Assembly: GCA_013003325.1 (NCBI GenBank)
Contig: JABDJU010000003.1
Span: forward strand, 1-7,868
Direction: 5' to 3'
Source of the DNA: Acidimicrobiales bacterium
GTDB lineage: Bacteria > Actinomycetota > Acidimicrobiia > Acidimicrobiales > SZUA-35
DNA length: 7,868 nucleotides
A program made the translations under genes and the position numbers. Below the pieces are notes generated by a model. It did no database searches. It was not told the DNA's origin and saw only the letters and a list, made by a program, of their open reading frames with translations. The first letter of the stretch is position 1. Each line of letters begins with the position of its first letter. Shown piece after piece: positions 5,796 to 7,868 of this stretch.

Positions 5796-5806
5796 TTGGG
5801 TAGAGT
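5779..5806 (+). promoter_or_regulatory. Candidate promoter of tetR, near-leaderless
   Basis: TTGACG (5779-5784) and TAGAGT (5801-5806) are 16 bases apart. The -10 ends 7 bases before the ATG at 5814, so the mRNA would begin at or beside the start codon. No ribosome site is visible before the ATG. Confidence 0.6.
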
Positions 5807-5813
5807 CATCCTC

Positions 5814-6338
5814 ATGAGTTCTCACGCACCGAGTGCTGCGAACCGCCGGGAGCTGATAGTCGATGCCGCGTTGCGACGGATGACGTCCCTGGGCTACGAG
5901 GGCACAACCATCGGTGACATCGCCAAGGACCTCGACATCTCAAAGGCGGCCGTCGTTTACTACTTCCGACGCAAAGACGACTTTCTCACTGAGTTCATTG
6001 CGCCCGTGCTTGAACAGCTCGAGCAGGCGGTCGATGCCGCTGAGACCGTCCAGGAGGCAGTTGCCGGTTACCTGTCGGTTCTTATAGACAACCGTGAACG
6101 GGCCAAGTGGATCGACACCGACCCGATCATTCAGTCACACCCCGAGTACGGTGCGAGGCTCAGCGAGGTCAACGGTCGGCTCATGGGTGCGATCACCGGT
6201 GGCAGTCGAACGAGCGCCGACCGGGTTCGCGCCCTCGCCGTGCTCGGAGGGTTGTGGCGGCCGACTCGTGAGCTCCCGGCGGAGGTTCTCGACAAGCAGC
6301 GTGAAGAGGTCGTGCGGGCTGCGATGGCCAGCTACTGA
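5814..6338 (+). CDS. TetR/AcrR-family transcriptional regulator
   Basis: The 174-residue protein is slightly short for the family. The N-terminal DNA-binding domain spans about residues 10-58: RRELIVDAALRRMTSLGYEG (11-30), then the helix-turn-helix TTIGDIAKDLDISKAAVVYYF (31-51), closed by RRKDDFLTEF. The C-terminal part (about 65-174) is a variable helical ligand and dimer domain, including WIDTDPIIQSHPEYG and a short VRALAVLGGLW helix; the ligand cannot be predicted. The ATG at 5814 is chosen over an in-frame TTG at 5796, which lies between the -35 and -10 boxes. The gene is divergent from the 89-aa gene, with two palindromes between, so autorepression plus control of that gene is likely. 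An inverted repeat covers its stop codon. Confidence 0.92.
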   Translation: MSSHAPSAANRRELIVDAALRRMTSLGYEGTTIGDIAKDLDISKAAVVYYFRRKDDFLTEFIAPVLEQLEQAVDAAETVQEAVAGYLSVLIDNRERAKWIDTDPIIQSHPEYGARLSEVNGRLMGAITGGSRTSADRVRALAVLGGLWRPTRELPAEVLDKQREEVVRAAMASY

Positions 6339-6351
6339 TTTCTGGCCATCG
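6322..6351. terminator. 10-bp inverted repeat over the tetR stop codon, candidate terminator
   Basis: CGATGGCCAG (6322-6331) and CTGGCCATCG (6342-6351) are exact complements around a 10-base loop that contains the TGA. It lies between the convergent tetR and transporter genes (54-base gap) and could serve both directions. There is no T-tract, and the left arm is coding, so confidence is moderate. Confidence 0.45.
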
Positions 6352-6392
6352 GCCCTAGGTTCTGGAGATGCACCAGGGGAGCGGACGGGGAC

Positions 6393-7868
6393 TCAATGCG
6401 AGGTCGTTGAGGTCTGCCAGATCTCCGGGTCGAGTTCCGAGGCTTCGCTCGGCGGGTCTAAGGCAGCGAGCTCATCGGCCAGGTTGCGGCACTCGGTTCG
6501 AGTGTTCACATACTTCCTGAAGGCTGCCGCTGACCTTTCGCTTGCGACCTTGGCCGTGTGGGCGAGTTCGGGGTCATCGGGGTCACCTTCGGATTCCAAT
6601 CGTGCCGCCTCCGCTTCGACCAGCAACCGGCCTGCCTCCGAGTCGAGTTCGGACGCTTCGCGTTCGTGTTTGGCGAGCTGATCGGAGAGCCGGGCGATTT
6701 CGGCCAACGTACTCTCGCCCGGGTTGGCATCGAGGGCTACCTCCTGGGTCGCCAGAACCAGGATGGCCAGGGGAAGGCTCTCTACAAGCATGCCAAGCGG
6801 TGTTTCGTGGGGTCCGATCGGCTTGCCTCTCCTGACCCGCAGTGGAGCCAGGGCCAGGGTCGCACCCCCCAAGGCGGTGGTGAGAGCTGCCGGGGTGGCG
6901 TCGGCCCTTCGGACGTCGGCGTCGATCCGGCCCTGCTTCAACAGTTGTCTGATGCCTTCGACGTCGGCATCACTCTCATCGCCCGGTACGTAGGCGACGA
7001 TCTCTGCGTCGGACCACGAAGGGTCTCGGGCGCAGAGCCAAGCCATTAATGTGATCAGCTGCCCGACCCGATCATCGGACCACCACAATGCGATCGACCG
7101 CCGGCGACGTGGCGTTTGTTCGAATCGTTTCCAGGCGTCGGCCCGGACGTTCAGGACTGCAACGTTGGTCCCGAACCTCACACAGTTCTGCAGCATTTGA
7201 CCGTAGAGACGGCTGTCGTCGGCGCTGCTGCGCAGATCCTGCACTCCAAACAGGGTCAGGTTGGTTCGAATCCTCCCGATGCCGTGCGACTGAACCAACG
7301 CTTGGACCCCTACCTCGGCGTCGGCGACCACGAGGACCTTCGCGAAGGTTCCCTGAGCAATGCTTTCGACCTCGGAGGTGAGATCGTGTTCGATGGCCGC
7401 CGCCTCCCGCCGGCGGATCGGACCTCTGCCTTCTATCATGCGCACCGCGGTCAAGAAGCCCGCATCACCTTCGAGCCACGAGGCCATGATGATCATCCGT
7501 TCTCTCGTGGCAGGATCCCGTGGCACGAACGCCAGCGCGCACGGCCGCCAGTCTCGGTCGGTCACTGGCTCGGCGGCGTGAGCTTGCAGGTGGACTCGGG
7601 CGCGGGTGTAGTGATAGGAGCCGGTGCTGTCGATCCAACGGTCAGGTACGTCGCGCCGACGCAGGTAGCCGTAAAGCCCAACAAAAACGAGGAAGGCGAA
7701 GGCCCCGGCGACTGGATTGATGGCGACGATCACTCCGACGCAGGCGAGAGTTCCAGCCAGGCTCGTGTAGTGTCCGCCGTACTTGAACGTCGGCCGGAAC
7801 GCGGTGCTGCCGGCCCGAAATTCGTAGTACGTGGCGTAGTTGATGATGCCGTAGGTGGCGAGGAAGAA
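6393..7868 (-). CDS. SLC12-like cation-chloride cotransporter, C-terminal part (5' end outside window)
   Basis: The frame is open to the right edge; 491 residues are visible and the transport core is largely outside. The first residues, FFLATYGIINYATYYEFR and then FRPTFKY, match the conserved region before the last membrane helices of SLC12 (NKCC/KCC) carriers and bacterial homologues. Two hydrophobic stretches follow (about 35-70), then GLYGYLRR. The cytosolic domain opens with DWRPCALAF (residues 106-114) and contains ALWWSDDRVGQL (260-271), equivalent to the 'WW-x-x-D-G' stretch of SLC12 C-termini; archaeal and animal relatives fold here like universal stress proteins and dimerise. Residues about 386-470 form a heptad-like, Glu/Ala-rich coiled coil ending in a short acidic tail. 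Expected role: coupled chloride with sodium and/or potassium transport in the cell membrane. An amino-acid permease of the same superfamily is the alternative. A GTG at 7733 is not the start, because conserved sequence continues upstream of it. Confidence 0.87.
   Translation of the reverse strand, partial: FFLATYGIINYATYYEFRAGSTAFRPTFKYGGHYTSLAGTLACVGVIVAINPVAGAFAFLVFVGLYGYLRRRDVPDRWIDSTGSYHYTRARVHLQAHAAEPVTDRDWRPCALAFVPRDPATRERMIIMASWLEGDAGFLTAVRMIEGRGPIRRREAAAIEHDLTSEVESIAQGTFAKVLVVADAEVGVQALVQSHGIGRIRTNLTLFGVQDLRSSADDSRLYGQMLQNCVRFGTNVAVLNVRADAWKRFEQTPRRRRSIALWWSDDRVGQLITLMAWLCARDPSWSDAEIVAYVPGDESDADVEGIRQLLKQGRIDADVRRADATPAALTTALGGATLALAPLRVRRGKPIGPHETPLGMLVESLPLAILVLATQEVALDANPGESTLAEIARLSDQLAKHEREASELDSEAGRLLVEAEAARLESEGDPDDPELAHTAKVASERSAAAFRKYVNTRTECRNLADELAALDPPSEASELDPEIWQTSTTSH

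Noticed and set aside
5796..5813. TTG start for tetR, six codons upstream
   Set aside because: The TTG lies between the -35 and -10 boxes; ATG 5814 fits the promoter and the family N-terminus.
6339..6392. Possible small RNA or tRNA in the tetR/transporter gap
   Set aside because: Apart from the inverted repeat over the tetR stop there is no cloverleaf or other structure, and the gap is only 54 bases.

Overview
The window looks like a chromosomal piece of a high-GC Gram-positive bacterium of the Actinomycetota, and most resembles the marine or soil Acidimicrobiia (Ilumatobacter-like). This rests on GC-rich codon use, a coenzyme F420-type split-barrel protein, actinobacterial TAnnnT -10 boxes lying 7-8 bases before start codons (leaderless transcription), and the mix of families. 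The taxonomic call is inference; there is no rRNA or other marker gene here.

Layout, left to right. The 3' end of a secreted-type beta-helix protein of the Cthe_2159/DUF4353 carbohydrate-binding family runs in from the left edge (+ strand, stop at 928). A perfect 17-bp hairpin separates it from a converging two-gene minus-strand operon. That operon's upstream gene (start 3579) is an uncharacterised protein with an HD-like His pattern, and its downstream gene overlaps it by 19 bases and encodes an iron-sulfur (FeS-BCP/PhrB-type) cryptochrome/photolyase. A 152-bp divergent promoter region follows, then a + strand F420-type flavin/deazaflavin split-barrel protein (Rv1155-like). It converges on a minus-strand CNNM/CorB-type membrane protein (DUF21 plus two CBS domains). 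Upstream of that on the same strand is an 89-aa uncharacterised helical protein. Its promoter is back to back with that of a TetR-family regulator, and two GACGTACGTC palindromes sit between them. The right end is the C-terminal part of a bacterial SLC12-like cation-chloride cotransporter (minus strand, start beyond the window), which ends in a coiled-coil tail.

How they may work together. The clearest regulatory unit is tetR with the divergent 89-aa gene: each -35 box overlaps one of two operators spaced 22 bp apart, which suggests autoregulation and co-repression. The photolyase and the HD-like protein are probably translationally coupled, so a light or DNA-damage role for the unknown partner is a reasonable guess. 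Two ion-transport genes (CNNM and SLC12-like) flank the TetR unit, but nothing in the sequence shows that they are co-regulated.

No tRNA, rRNA, CRISPR array, insertion sequence or phage gene was seen. No stretch longer than about 150 bases lacks a gene.
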